A stretch of DNA of 64,000 nt from Bremia lactucae (GCF_004359215.1 NC_090612.1:297600-361599), one strand, 5' to 3'. Counted from the stretch's first letter, positions 1-11,985 are shown. Notes: generated from the sequence alone by a model not told the origin. A program made the numbers and translations.

Positions 1-1480
1 ATCGGTCTGATAGCTTTTCGCCTTCACCGTCCCCCTCACCCGAACGACGCTCGACTCACAGTCGGCGTCACCATCGGTCTCCTTAACCAGATGGGGGTAT
101 GTGACCTCATTTGGGTCTACATACCGTTTCAGACGACCCACGTAAAATACGGGGTGCGTCTTCATATACGGGGGAAGGGTGAGCCTATAATTTAGGTCTC
201 CAACCTCTTCAACCACCGTAAAGGGCCCAATGAAACGCGGCAACAACTTCGTAGTACCTCCAGGTAGTACAGAAATTGCATTTTTAGGTAGGGTAGCAGT
301 ACTTAATAGTACTTTTTCACCCACTCTAAAGCATTCATTATTTTTGCGACTATTTCGGTCCGCATATTCTTTTTGCTTGTCCTGCGCGCTTGCCATTGCG
401 TCACGGACTGTACGTGTGATGGCTAATCGCTCATCCACAAAGCGTTGAGCTTTGCTCACGCTTTTAGCATCAAACTCGCCTATGATACCGCCGAGAGGTC
501 GGTCATAAGACTTAGTTTTATTGACCACTGCTAAACTGGCAGGGTCACTAGGCCAGGTTTCTGTCTTTGAGATTATACCCTCACGGGTCATCGTCGTATT
601 GACGAAACTATGTCCCTCTTTCGCACCGAGCATAGTAAGGGTCCCTCCCCCACTAAGACTCGGGCTGCGCACAAACGAGACTTGCTTCCGAGGATGGCGC
701 AGTCCGTTAATATTAAACGGTGTCTCACCCGTACTGGCGTGGACACTGTTATTTATAGCGCCCACAAAGGGCAATTCCTTGCTCCACTCTTTAGGAGTTG
801 CTATAGTGCGTAAAACATCCGCCACGACCCGATGGGCACGTTCTGTTTGGCCATTGGTCTCGGGATGATCTGCGGTCGACATGTGGAGCTTGCTACCTAG
901 CAGCTCAAACACATGTCGCCAAAAACCAGACGTAAAACGTGGATCCCGGTCTCATACTATGGACTCGGGCATCCCGTGTAGTCGAGAAACATTATCCAGG
1001 AACGAGAGAGCTGCCTCCTTGCCTGTATTAGATGTTTTACATGGTGCTAAATGCACCATATTGCATAGTCTGTCTTCAAAGACGACGAGCCCCATCCGAC
1101 CCCTATGATCCGGCGGCATGCCAAACATAAAGTCGAGACTTACTGACTTCCAACAGTTGGTTGGAATCGGTAGCGGCTTCAGTGGCGCACTGCTGGACGG
1201 TGCAATCTTAATGCGCTGACACTGTTCGCAAGAGCGAATATAGTTGGCCACCCATCTATACAGGTGTGGCCAGTAAAATTCCTCTGACACTCGTAAGAAT
1301 GTCTTTTCACGGACAAGATGCCCTTTAGATGGTGCATCATAGAGCTCGTGAAGGATCATCAGCTTGAGATCTGTGTCATGAGGCACAAAGATTCTCAAGG
1401 GATCACAAGGTGACAGCTGATACCATAACAGTCCATCGCTGTAGCTAAAGCGATTTAGCTTAGCTTTCAGGTGCGACAGA
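1..1480 (-). pseudogene. Family A Ty3/Gypsy pol fragment: integrase and C-terminal part
   Basis: Read on the minus strand, 1398-952 encodes an integrase H2C2 zinc-binding region (an HELYDAPSKGH stretch followed by SCEQCQRIK) and the start of the catalytic core (SLDFMFGMP). Positions 950-1 continue with the rest of integrase and the post-integrase region that precedes the chromodomain in better copies of the same family (55.3-58.5 kb and 22.4-20.2 kb). Several frames are needed, so it is dead. The catalytic Asp of SLDF is present, but the second acidic motif (SDRD) is broken near 950. The 5' part of pol is missing upstream, where Copia sequence takes over at about 1.6 kb. The left end is cut by the window. 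Confidence 0.85.
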
Positions 1481-1689
1481 AGGGAAACCTTTCGTCAACC
1501 AAAGTGACCCAACAGCAGGCGACAATGGTCATCCTGACTGCAATTCTCTTTTATTTCAGAGGCTAATGAGCTCGTCACGTGGTATGCCTTCATGGCTACC
1601 AAGACGATTAAAAACATCAGCATGTGTTTCGTGTCGTTAGCAAGAGAGAGCTTATTGGATTCGCGGATGCAATTTGGGCAGGCGCCTTA

Positions 1690-2155
1690 GACACCTGGCA
1701 TTTTTCAACAGTAAATGTATTCTTCCTGAACAGCGAAACGATCTCTGGACTCTAAGCGCCAGGTGATCGTTGCGATATCAAGCACGGAAGCAGAGTATAT
1801 GAGTCTAGGTAGCGCAACTTAAGAGCCAGTCTGGCTTCGAAATTTGATACAAAGCTTGTAGTAAAGAATGGATACGGCGACGACGATTATTCAAGACAAT
1901 CAAGGATGTATTGCGCTGGCCAAGAATCCTCTCTACCATTCGCACGCACACTAAGCACGTCGACGTCAAGTTTCATTTCTTGCGTGAAAAGGTGGCAAGT
2001 GAGGTAGATGCATGCGCTGATTTACAACCTGTCAGAAGAAATGATCGCAGACGGTTTAACCAAGGCTCTTTATAAGGGACGAGCACACATAGTGTATCAT
2101 GGGTTTCGGCATGGCGGCATAAGGTCATACACTTAGGGTGCACATCAAGGGCGAA
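1690..2155 (+). pseudogene. Ty1/Copia RNase H / pol 3' end fragment
   Basis: Plus-strand translation in shifting frames gives typical Copia RNase H pieces: SKRQVIVAISSTEAEYMSLG at about 1755-1815, then DNQGCIALAKNP and HTKHVDVKFHFLREKV at about 1895-2000, and a MIADGLTKAL terminus near 2042. Order and spacing match the C-terminal end of a Copia polyprotein. Frameshifts and stops make it a pseudogene. It ends at a TGTTGTAGA sequence that probably begins its 3' LTR. Confidence 0.75.
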
Positions 2156-2280
2156 TGTTGTAGATTGATGTGTACACCGAAAGTTTTGCGCATTACGCAA
2201 TTGTGTGTTGAAGGATATAAACACATGAAAGTAAAGGGATCGTTTGGCAGGCATGATAGGGAGAAATATTGAGAGGCAGA
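2156..2280 (+). repeat. Probable Copia 3' LTR fragment
   Basis: TGTTGTAGATTGATGTGTAC follows directly on the Copia RNase H reading frame. A diverged reverse-complement copy lies at about 31165-31290, starting with the same TGTTGTAGA. The right end is not defined. Confidence 0.4.
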
Positions 2281-2285
2281 AACCA

Positions 2286-2355
2286 TGCGCTGTAGCTCAG
2301 TCGGGAAGGCATGGCAGTGCCATCCCACAGGTCACCGGTTCGATACCCGGCAACG
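2286..2355 (+). repeat. tRNA-like, SINE-type head with Pol III boxes
   Basis: Contains a perfect A box (TAGCTCAGTCGG, 2293-2304) and a perfect B box (GGTTCGATACC, 2337-2347) separated by 32 nt, as in tRNA genes. The T stem has mismatches and no clear acceptor stem or anticodon arm forms, so it reads as a tRNA-derived repeat rather than a tRNA. A second copy is at 31093-31163 on the other strand. Confidence 0.5.
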
Positions 2356-2609
2356 AGAAAAAGTAAAACCTTCGGAAACTGGGGTTTGGGGTTTTCAGCA
2401 CTGTCCTGCCAGACAGTGACGTTTCCCATTTTATGGTGCATGAAAGGAAAGAGATAAAGGTAGGATGGATGTTAACGGTAGGATCGGGATAACCTCAAAA
2501 CACAACTCACTTTCCGGTTTTGCAATCCCGACCGTAATCCCAACTACAAGCTCATAGGGTAACATAATTTAACAAGATTTAGCCTAAGAAACGACTCCGC
2601 TTTTAAGAT

Positions 2610-4500
2610 TGAGTCTTTGATGGCTCAAACTACGTTCGTCTTCAGGAAATCTGAAGACGAAGTCAATAAATACTGGCTGCCAACACTAGGCAAAAGTTGT
2701 AACGAGCACCGGATAAAGCACTGGGCTTCACCCGTTGACAAACTTTGCAAGCACGTATGTACTGGGGACGAGCTCATACCGGCGTGGCCAGTAGAAGTCG
2801 CGGCTTATCGTGAGATAAGTCTTCTCACGTACACGATACCCACTTATCGATGCAACTTTGCACTCATACATGATGCGTAAACGCAATTCATTACGGGTGG
2901 GAATGACGACACGAGGTGTGTCGCCAGCAATGGCTGTGTAATACAGTAACACATTGCGTATTATGTATCAATCCGTTTACGATCGATACAATTTCAACAA
3001 TCCTTCAAGAATTGTTGTGATGACTTTCTAAAGCAGTTTGTCAACCCTTTAAAAGCCTTATCTTCTTGATAGGCTCTTCTAACGTCGTCAAGTAATGTTG
3101 ACGACGGAGCAAGTATTTTTGCAACAGTGCACTATTGGTTTGCGCAGCCGTTAAAATCGGGCCGTAGCGAAGAAGCATCAGCTACGACATTAGATCGTCT
3201 GGTTCGTATTCCAGGTAAAGGTTTACTCAGCAATAACTTACAACCATCCTGTTATTCTTTGCGAGAGGTGTGGACTGTTTACGGCCGTCCGCAGAGACGC
3301 ATGGTCCGTATAAACAATGAACGGTCTATCTCCACGAGAGATAGACCCTAAACGTAGCCAGTACACATTTCATGGCAAGGAGTTCCATGTCATGCACTGG
3401 GTAATTGCGTCCAGCTGGTTGAAGCTGATGAGATTGATAGCAGACGGCGCACTCTGCACCGTCTGTGTCATATTGCATTAGCGCGCAGCCGATTTGCTTA
3501 ATCGCTGGTGCCACATTATTATAAAGGTCTGTCTTGGTCCGAAATTGCCATGTTAGTCGATTGCATCAAGCTTTGTTTGATTCCTTCAAAAGAATGCTGG
3601 CAATCAGGATTCCATGACCACTTTACATTTTATCTAACAAAGCGAAATATGTACTTTCGTTTCGGAATAATTGCGGGAGTACTTATGTAAGAGCGCCTCT
3701 AACCCGAAGACATTCGAAGTCCCTTTATATTGACTGGCACAGGCCAGTCACTGATCGTCTTGATCTTTTTAGGATCAGAGCGTACACCGTGTTTACCTAC
3801 GATACGATGCATCTAAGAAGTGGTATTTCGCTTGCGACGAATATACACGTCTTGAGATTTGCATACTACTTATGCTTACACATAAGTGTAAGAAAGTTTC
3901 AGACGTGGGTACGGAGTTTCAACGTCAGACTTTCCGTTCATGGCTCTGCTATGAACGAAGACGTCATGAAAAAACTCGGTGCGAAATTCCGCACCGATCT
4001 TAACGGATTGGTCACACTTCTGTTGCATAACTAGCCACTGCCACATCATTCCGCTTGGAGTGCTTACTGCTGTGAACGGGGTATCTTGTTCACGCATAAA
4101 GTTATGATAGAATCCATCCATCAGGTCCATTGACGTATAGATAAAGTTGGCACTTTTTAAAAGACGTTAATCAGATGGCCTTCTTATGAACAAGAGGCAG
4201 GCATCGTCACGGCTTCATGCTGACAGTTTATGCATGGCTCGTACTTTCTCAGCCATGGTAATCCAAGGATGACATAAAGTTTGTCATCCAAATTAGTACG
4301 ATGAAATTAGCATCGTACTGTGTACTCTTTAACGCGTATTGGATACCAACAACATGTTTCTTGAATGTTACAGATGCACCTATTGCTAGGCGCACTGTCA
4401 TCCTCGTTAGGGATATATCGCGCTCGATAAAATAAGTCTGCGGTCTTTTAGCGATTGGCGGTGAATTAAATTGTTCGACGCCCCGCAATTGCCTAGGGAC
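2610..4500 (-). pseudogene. Family C Ty3/Gypsy pol remnant (PR, RT, RNase H, INT)
   Basis: Read right to left: protease-region sequence at 4488-4249, reverse transcriptase start (MDLMDGFYH) at 4130 with a degenerate YFDD area around 3960-3870, RNase H (GCALMQYDTDGAECAVCYQS) at 3514-3326, and integrase zinc-binding sequence (LRLRIMYECK, then RDFYWPRRYEL) at 2952-2728. Stops and frameshifts lie throughout. It is the diverged reverse complement of the copy at 28.95-30.72 kb and is related to family B at 33.7-37.6 kb. Like those, it is rich in short inverted repeats. Confidence 0.85.
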
Positions 4501-5079
4501 ATAAGTGACAATTTATTTGCAACTAAAACTAAAATTCTTGGTGATGAGGTTAAAATCATCACCTAAGGAAGTTACTCAAAAATTTTCTTGTGATGAGCAA
4601 CTTTCGCCAAAGGTTTGTAAATTCTTTTGACGTTTGCTGGATCAGTAGGGCGCCACACACCTAATTACCCCGTCAATTTTTTGAAGATCCGCCTCGCCGT
4701 TGCGATTTCGTACCGGTGTCGGATCCGTGTCATCCGCTGTTTCCAGTGGATGGTCGATCACTTCGCTCAGAGTTTCTAGGCAATGGGCGTGGGGCACTAC
4801 AAGTGGCCCGTTATCTGACAACGATCGGTTTTAAACATTTGTATGTAACTTGAAGAGCAACGTTTTTCACGATCTATATACGAGAGGTCCATAGGTTTCG
4901 GATCTCCGTTCTCTTGTCGTCTGCTTGAAATATAAGCACCGGAATGGACGAAAGCCTGATTCAGGATAAGTCCTACTGTTCCGCTACGGAGATCGCTTCC
5001 TCAAGCGACTCTTATTCGATCCGGAACGGGTGAGCCTTGACAGGACCGTCTGCATGACCCGTAACGAGCACAGTTACCT

Positions 5080-5500
5080 GTGTTTTTCATCTGTTGGATG
5101 GCTCACGATCTTTCCGCTAGCGGGCCGACGCTTTCGCGTCGACCCGAAAGCTTAAAGAAAGAAATCTCTAAGTTCAGAGCAGTCGAATTCAACTTTCTTT
5201 TGAGATGGTTCGTCGAATTAGACGCCATAGAAGCCCATGACGATGCGACGAAATTGAAGTTTGGCATGTACAACTTGGCCGGACGTATCAAATCTTGGGC
5301 CTTAAGGCTAAAGCTTCACGACTCGATTGCCTGTGGGTCGTATGAGGTCTTCAAGACCCGGCTCATGCAAACCTTCGAGCCACCACGTGCCAAATTCAGG
5401 GCTCGAGCAGAGCTCATGGATTTGAAGCAGGGCAAGCGTGACCTTCACGCTTTTGCCCAACATACACGATACCTTGTAAGTTCATGTAAATGCTGCTGTC
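5080..5500 (+). pseudogene. Family C gag capsid region, inverted relative to its pol
   Basis: Encodes a retrotransposon gag capsid segment: LLRWFVELD, then GRIKSWALRLKL, FKTRLMQTFEPP and LMDLKQGKRDLHAFAQHTR. It aligns along its length with family B gag at 32.7-33.0 kb. It lies on the plus strand while the neighbouring family C pol is on the minus strand, so gag and pol diverge. The second copy (28364-27972, minus) shows the same divergence. The frame runs to 5649, but sequence after about 5490 is unrelated to gag. Confidence 0.85.
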
Positions 5501-5726
5501 TCACTTTATTAGCTGTTGAGCACCGTGTTCTCTTAACACCTCCGCGTATGATAGCCTTGCTGGTGAAGCAAGGCTACTTTTTTTACGGGCCCGTCGAGTT
5601 TTTGTTGATGAACTCGGCTTTATCCGCATGTTCTTTTTATGTGATTTGAATGAACTTCATGGCCCCATAGACTGGCCCGCCTACGCCCAAACCATTTTCA
5701 TCAAACATGTCCATGTTGAATGGAAC

Positions 5727-6097
5727 CAACGACCTAAGTACCTTAGTACAAGTACGTCACGGAAGCCGTAATCCGTCTTCACGTGAGCGCTTTGTAACTA
5801 GGAAATAGTTATAAGACTGTTTTTATTTAATCGAATTGATAATTAATGATTTCAACCAATCAATGGATGCCACCCCTGTAGACGCGCGTCCCTACATGTC
5901 GAGCGTAATATTCTCAATACCTCGGATTACGGATGGCGCTAGTCGTCATCCATCCTAATGTGAATACACCTATGAGCATCACATACATAACTATGTGAAT
6001 CACAAGTTGCAGGTCTAAATACTTCACATGAAGTAATTGACCATCTTGTTAGTATATATAGTTGACTTAATGGGTTTGTGTATCATATAAATTTTAG
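5727..6097 (-). repeat. Family A-like LTR (variant), minus orientation
   Basis: Similar to the reverse complement of family A LTRs (compare 18720-19119), ending at 6097 in ...CCTGTTACA, which is the TGTAACAGG 5' edge on the minus strand. It abuts an LTR of type D. The same pair in the same orientation occurs at 27318-27912. Confidence 0.6.
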
Positions 6098-6574
6098 CCT
6101 GTTACATAGATATTATTTTTATAAAACGAATATTAAATAATATTTCCTATTAGAGGAAATATATGAAGAATTACAAATATTTATCCCTAAATGATTTTAA
6201 CTTAAAAGCTCCAATATTATCAAATTATTAATATCACGCAATAAGACATTAATTCTTTTGATTGGTATTTAAGTTTGAGTCAACCCCGACAATTGTTACG
6301 ACTCACAATTATGCGGTGCGCAAGGAGGCGTTTATCATAGTTAGTTAATAATATACAGTAGATAGATGATCGTTATGATAGAACTTAATATACTGATACA
6401 GTTTTACTTTTTCTCTTGTTCTAAAATTTTAGTTTCGGCCTCTGGCAGCTAAGACCTCCAAGCTACTTGTAAGCTTCCTCTGCACGTAATTGTACGTGAA
6501 GAATCGAGGCACCTCACCTTAACTGTAATCAATGTAGGTTGACTAGTACTGCTGTCAGTACTACTCCGTTTTCA
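6090..6574 (+). repeat. LTR of type D, plus orientation
   Basis: Shares long blocks with 50141-50871 and 61627-62111, including the GGTGCGCAAG block near 6316 and AT-rich stretches. It is followed by two bases and a TGGTAGCA primer-binding site at 6577, so it is a 5' LTR. Its internal region is replaced almost at once by family A LTR sequence. Confidence 0.65.
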
Positions 6575-6576
6575 CC

Positions 6577-6588
6577 TGGTAGCACTTC
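6577..6588 (+). promoter_or_regulatory. Primer-binding site (initiator tRNA-Met type) of element D
   Basis: TGGTAGCA is complementary to the 3' end of eukaryotic initiator tRNA-Met (TGCTACCA). It sits 2 nt after the LTR, the same spacing as in families A and B. Confidence 0.6.
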
Positions 6589-6604
6589 GTGGTCCATCCA
6601 ACCG

Positions 6605-6755
6605 CCCTACGCACGTGTGAGGTCGCTTAGGCGCCCACCAACTATCTTACTGCACGTAAAAGAAGACGGTCAAACCGCTTCCTATGTGCGAAGATATGTG
6701 CGTAAATAGAGCTTGGCTGCTATAGTAGCGCCCGCCTTCACTTGGTAGCACTCGA
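6605..6755 (+). repeat. Family A 5' LTR remnant and primer-binding site
   Basis: The last 130 bp or so of a family A LTR (compare 51460-51593), ending at about 6740, is followed by TGGTAGCACTCG at 6743-6754, the primer-binding site of the element running to 11.69 kb. The 5' part of the LTR is lost at the junction with element D. Confidence 0.7.
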
Positions 6756-6789
6756 GTCCTTCTGACGACCCGTCTCTTTCAGCGTGTCA

Positions 6790-7710
6790 CTGAGTATGAG
6801 CCTTTTTATCTATTGAGCTCATTTCCCCACCTCTCTTAACATCATCGGGATGTTGCAGAGCACATGGCGCAGGGACTTGGTGAGCAAGCCCTGGCCAGAC
6901 TCTCGGGTAGTCCTCCTGAGCACATATTGCTTTCTTGGAGCAGTTTGAGATATTTTGCTCTGACAGCGAAGAGCACGTCCGAGGTACAGAGCCATGCTGC
7001 GGCGAAGTCCGTCACTAAGACTGAGGATGAGCTTAAGCGTGAGCAGGCTCGGTGCGAAGCTCTCGACAGGACTGTTGAGATACTCTCCGCCCGGCCGCAT
7101 CAGCCAAGGCCCATTCGAATGGACCCGCCCAAGTTTGATGGAACTGCAGCGCACAGGTTTGTCCACTGGCTTTTAGCCATGGATCAATGCGGTGTGATGC
7201 AGCTCACGAGGAAAACACTCGGATGGTGTTGTACGCCATGTCACATTTTGCGCGGTAAGGCCTCAAGGTGAGCATACTCGGCCCTTATGGCTGATGGTAA
7301 GGCGTTCCCTTCATTGGCGATCTTTAAGACAAAGATTCGCGCCATGTATCAGCCGTCGAACGACGGAGTGTTGCTTCAGGCGCGCATCTTTGGTGCTCGA
7401 CAGGCGAAGCGATTCCTGCAAGAATGTGTGCCGGAGATGCGCTCGCTGTTGGCGTCCGTTATTGTGGTTTTAATACCGTAACATATTAAGTTGCCCACGT
7501 TCATGAACGGACTGCGACAAGGCCCATCGTGACAGGCCCTTCTTAGAAATGTGCCGTCGACGATGGAAGAGGCAATCCGAATTGCCTTAGTTGGGGAGCA
7601 ATCATTCAACAGTGCCTCGGCGACTTCTTAGTATCAGCCGTCGGCCGAGAGGTCGGATGCCACTCCTATGGAGTTAGGCAATGTAGACGATGTGCGGCAA
7701 GCGCATTATT
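6790..7710 (+). pseudogene. Family A gag (copy A1)
   Basis: Broken gag frame matching the better copy at 51647-52550: GLGEQALARL near 6868, PIRMDPPKFDGTAAH near 7110, then YAMSHFAR, AIFKTKIRAMYQPSND and IFGARQAKR. Stops and one-base shifts occur around 7270 and 7480. The position expected for the CCHC knuckle (about 7690-7710) keeps only the CGKR core. Gag would form the particle of the retrotransposon; this copy cannot. Confidence 0.85.
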
Positions 7711-7869
7711 ATATTGGCTCTGTCATCCCAGAGCCCCTGCTGGGGCCAAGACGTTCAGCAAGAGGATCCTTGCCCGAAGTGTGATGGCAAGAGCCAGTGT
7801 GGGAGACGTGTGATTCTGCATCAATTACTGAGGATCCGGACCATGCAAAAGCGCAGTAGGGGCGGATTG

Positions 7870-9560
7870 CCCTACTGACGCGAACTGTGGAGCTACACTT
7901 AAGTTTCGAGCTATTAAACATATGTGTAGCACAGTCCCTGAGGTCTCGAAGTTTCGAGCCCCAACTATGCTGGTCTATAGCGTTCGAGTACGAAGCTATG
8001 ACCAGGTGGTGACCCTTCTCGTGGATTCGGGTGCATCACAAAATTTTGTAAAACTCGCGGCTCGAAGAAAGAGGCCGGCGATGTTCGAGTCGCTTTACCA
8101 GGATGGCAAGCGAGAAGAGGCGGCCGTTCTTTTAGCGAACGGCGCGCTCGTTAAATCTGAGGGAGTTCAGGTAGAACTCGCCTTCAGCTTTAGTGACTTC
8201 TCTTGTAAAGAGAAGCTCACAGTGCTAGGTACTGAGAGTCCGTAAGACCTCATCCTTGGCATGCCATGGTTGGCAAAACACCAACCATGGATTGACTGGC
8301 GTACACGCACAGTTGCGAACTCTACGCAGGACACCGGAAAGGATGTGCTCCTGTGAGAGGCTTATGCAACTGATGTCGTGTTGAACACAGTTGGGGGCGC
8401 GTTGACGGGATGTCAAACGTCACCAATTCCTACCCAGCTCGTGGAGACTGGGGCAGTGAAAAAGACGATGACAAGAAGTCATGCGTCCGAATGTCCTGCA
8501 CAGAGGGAACCTGTGGCAGTAGACGGTGAGCTGAAAGGAATTGATGCGTCGCATAAATCAACACAGTGCCTAGAGCCTGGTGCGGTTGGAAGGGGTGCGT
8601 TAGCCAGGAGTGCAGCGGCACCCGCTTCCCAGAAAAAGGTCGTGGTGACTTGAAGAACGAGTACCCGACAGATTAGGACGATCACGTGCACGTCTTAACG
8701 AGTGATCTTTGGATCAGTTCCTTATAAAAAGGACGGGCCTTCGAACGAGGTGTTCGAGGATGCCAAAGACGAAATTGCGGAGGCATCCTCAGTTGAGGTG
8801 CTCCGGCAAGTCTTTAAATCTCCCGAGGAGATAGTAAATCTCCCGGAGATGTCGTGGAATCTGTTGCTTGCCAAGTTAAAGGAAGGAAAGATCCACGAAA
8901 TAGTCACACCAGTTACAGACGAGAACTTGGTGGATTGTTGCTCGTCGTCTAAAATGGACGAGAGCGTCCTTGAACGGACGAAAAGGACAATTCCCTGCTC
9001 AAGGCTGGGATACCTCGTGAGACATTCGCTCTTTGAGGTTCTGTAGAAAGATCGCGATGTGTTCCGGGAAGAAGTGCCAACCCGCCTACATGCGGATAGG
9101 GGCATCGGGCACGAGATAGACCTCGAACCTGGCACCAAGTATTGTGTGACCAGGCAATGGTCGTTGCCGAAAAAATAAGTCGATTATATCAATGAGTTCT
9201 TCGACAAGCGAGCCAAGGCGGGACATGTGCGTGAGAGCAAATTGCCTCACTGCAGCCCGACCTTTTGTGTGCGTAAAGCCAGACGTGGATGGCGCGTGGT
9301 TCATGCTTATAATAAGCTGAACACGGCGACGATACCGGCTCAAACGCCAATCCCGCGGAAAGATTTTTTGTTGAACTCCATAGAAAAGTAAACTACCTTT
9401 TCCGCGTTGGATTTGAAAGATGGCTACTATCACATACTCATGAGAGAGTCCGATGTAGCGAAAACAGCTGTAATCATCCCAAGCGGTATGCTTTGGGAGT
9501 TGCTTGTGGTGCCCCAAGGGTTGAAAAACACACCAGCGTCATTCAACTGAATGGTGGCTC
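7870..9560 (+). pseudogene. Family A protease, linker and start of reverse transcriptase (copy A1)
   Basis: The aspartic protease motif LLVDSGASQNFV is at about 8010-8045. A Thr/Ala-rich linker spans 8380-8650. An acidic stretch (VFEDAKDEIAEASSVEVLRQ) opens at 8740. Reverse transcriptase starts with GHEIDLEPGTKYCVTRQW near 9110 and reaches FCVRKAR and VHAYNKLNTAT near 9270-9330. It then stops: from about 9580 the sequence jumps to the 3' end of pol, so the RT palm, RNase H and integrase are deleted. Several in-frame stops are also present. Confidence 0.85.
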
Positions 9561-9582
9561 ACGTGATGCGTCAGCACCGTGC

Positions 9583-10999
9583 CTACGCGCCCCAAATTCG
9601 TGTATAGCAGGGCTGACGACCGCTCCCACCACGAACAGAACTTGGAGAGCGAGGGAAATCACGCGAGTAACACGGATTACTCAGCATATTTTTCTCAAAG
9701 ATGTCCAAGCGAGTCTTCAGGCGTGTATAACCCTGACGAGCCTTCGCTCGGACATCAAGAAGATCCGAGATCAGTCGCGAGACTTGACCCTCGAGATTCG
9801 CAATACATTGGTCAGCAGTGCTTAACGCCTGCGACTGAAAGGACGAAGGTAAGGTAGCCGCGACGAGGTGAGCGAGATCGCAACTTATATCGGGCGCCGC
9901 CTGCACTAATGGATGCGTGTGGGAATCAACACTTCCTTGTTAGAAGATTGCTTGCCCACCGCTCCGTGAGGCAAAGGTATCAGATCCTTGTCTAATGGAA
10001 AGGCTACCCGACGATCGTTCCCTACGTATTGATGTGCTCAGCTTGGTGGCTGCCAATGAAAAGGAGCAGCAGCTGAGGCCTCTTCGATAGTCTCAAATAG
10101 ACTTGCAGAAGTCGCGTTGTGAGAAGAAACAGGGGGTACAGTACCGCCCATGGTTTCTTTCACACGCAAGCGGGCAAAATTAATTTGTTGCGACCCGCAG
10201 CTTCATCGCAGCGTAATGCGGCTGAATGCGGCGCAGGATTGGGCGTTTCATTTGAACGCAACACGACCGGGATCGGGCAAATACGCTCAAGCGATTTTCC
10301 CTGAGCCCTCCATGATTTGAAGACGCCATAATATTTATGTCCGTCTAGAAGAGCGAGCTCTAGGAGCGACGCTCTTGGCCCTTTTAAACGAGGCAATTTT
10401 GATGGAGGGGGCATCATAGAAATGCCACCCGTCACATAGCTACGTTCTAAGCGATTGGCTTGTGACACCAACTGAGCACGTTCACGCGTCGTCGACGGAG
10501 CTTTGACCTCCGAATCCTCTATGTCAGAGCCATTATGGATTATGGTCTGAGCATAAGACGTTGTAGTCATACCCAACGGAGAAGCGGCTGCGGCTTTGTA
10601 GGCAGCGCTCTCATTAATAGTCGCTGCGCTATTAAGCGCAGACGACGAGACAGCATTCGTTATTGTTGCTGTCTCCATGTTGTGAGCTATGAGAGAAATT
10701 TGGATGGGCAATAATGCGCCATCATCCTCCCTCATGAGCTCGTTGTCCGCATCACTGCTATGAGGTGACGGCAACGGTGTCGACTCATTGTAGTCGACAA
10801 TGAGCGGCAGATCAGCATCCTCACAATTAAAGTGGGATGGATCCTTTAGCCTCGTTAACGCAACAGCAGGAGTAGTTGTCGGCGTTTCGACTAAGGCATT
10901 GGACGCGGCCGGCGAGTTAACGCGGCGCGTGCGCTTAGTGTGAGGTTTTGTGGGCGTCTTTGTAGATGATCTACCAACATTGCCCCTGTTAGGTGGCAT
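9583..10999 (-). CDS. Antisense ORF of family A (copy A1), broken into two parts
   Basis: A long minus-strand ORF opens with ATG at 10999, 134 bp from the 3' LTR, and runs without a stop to about 10160 (about 280 codons). A second part (9906-9583) continues after a frameshift. The N-terminus is basic and rich in Lys, Arg, Ser and Pro. An acidic/Ala-Thr-rich middle follows, then a conserved block with SKLPRLKGPRASLLE and YGVFKSWRAQGKS. The second part has heptad-like sequence (NLEGQVSRLISDLLDVRAKA) and an Arg/Ser-rich end. Copies at 19.24-20.76 kb and 57.88-59.37 kb are collinear. I recognise no domain. Antisense ORFs are known in some plant Gypsy elements, but I see no homology to claim. Confidence 0.6.
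9590..10095 (+). pseudogene. Family A pol 3' end with chromodomain remnant (copy A1)
   Basis: Corresponds to 57960-58455 in copy A3, where a chromodomain (RYQILVQWKGYPKSFDSWEP) is readable. Here that segment is at about 9975-10030 with a stop and a deletion. The opposite strand of the same bases carries the C-terminal half of the antisense ORF. Confidence 0.7.
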
Positions 11000-11114
11000 C
11001 TTTGGCGCCGTGTATGAAAACAATGGTCGCTAGAGTGATTGAGTGAAGTAGCGGCGCGTAAAGCTGCTCGCAGTTCCTCGCTCCTCTTTGACGCATTTAA
11101 AATGAAAATTCGTT

Positions 11115-11132
11115 CTTTAAGGGGGGAATCGG
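11115..11132 (+). promoter_or_regulatory. Polypurine tract of family A copy A1
   Basis: TTTAAGGGGGGAATCGG lies immediately before the 3' LTR. Equivalent tracts precede the 3' LTRs of copies A2 and A3 and of families B and D. Confidence 0.65.
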
Positions 11133-11688
11133 TGTATCTGGCTAAAGTTGCTTTAATGTTACACAATCCTCGTTAAATACACTTAATGAACTTAAGGGGA
11201 TGGTCAATTACTTAATTTAAGTAATTAGACCCAGCACTCGGGTGTGGTTCACATTTGTGACCAACCCTTGTGTATGCGATGCACATAGGTGCATTCGCAT
11301 TAGAGGGATGACGGCTAGCGTCATCCGTGATGACGGCTAGAGTCATCCATTGCGCGAGGTTTCTAGAAAGATTCGCTCGCAATACATATTAGTGTTATCT
11401 ACAGATGACATTTAATGATTGGTAAAAATAGGTTTTTATATTAGATACGATTAAATATAATCCAGTATCAAGAACAACTTCCTTCTTGGTAAGTGCGCAT
11501 GAGGAAACAAATTACCGCTCCCGTTACGACATTTTATTCGAGTACTTAGTGCGTTGGGGGAGATCGCTAAGGCGCCGACCACAACAACCTCACGACACAC
11601 GAGAGTAGACGGTCAAACCGCTTCCTCGCTGTGCTAGGGTGTGTGCGTAAGTAAAGCGTGGCTGCATTAAGACGTGCCCGCCGATACA
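11133..11688 (+). repeat. Family A 3' LTR (copy A1)
   Basis: 556 bp starting TGTATCTGGCTAAAG and ending ...CGATACA, collinear with the LTRs at 51038-51593 and (reversed) 18587-19119. The canonical start TGTAACGGGC is mutated here. Confidence 0.8.
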
Positions 11689-11730
11689 CCGTTTTTACAA
11701 ATTTTTGTAATCACACCCCTCTTCCTTGAA

Positions 11731-11985
11731 CTATTTTATCGAAGCAGCGTAGCCTTTACCACTTGTATAAGACTGCACAGCATCCTGAAGCTGCTCCCGG
11801 CTGACAAACTCACCCTCCGGGGGAGGAAGAATGATATTGTGTGGTGATGGTGTGGATGAGGACGACACAGGCAATGACAAAGCAGACTTAAATGGCGCGG
11901 GAGATGAAGTCATGATGGTATTGGAGGACATGGATGATGAGAGAGAGATTCCAGTCGGCCCGACCAAATCGAAGGATAGGAACAT
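11731..11985 (-). pseudogene. Possible FAR1/MULE-type transposase N-terminal scrap
   Basis: Minus-strand ORF of 84 codons: Ser/Pro-rich sequence followed by EGEFVSREQLQDAVQ and YTSGKGYAASIK. This resembles the start of FAR1-like zinc-binding domains in Mutator-type proteins of oomycetes. There is nothing downstream to confirm it, and it could be an unrelated low-complexity ORF. Confidence 0.3.

Noticed and set aside
2286..2355. Functional tRNA gene
   Set aside because: Perfect A and B boxes, but T stem mismatched and no acceptor or anticodon stem can be formed.
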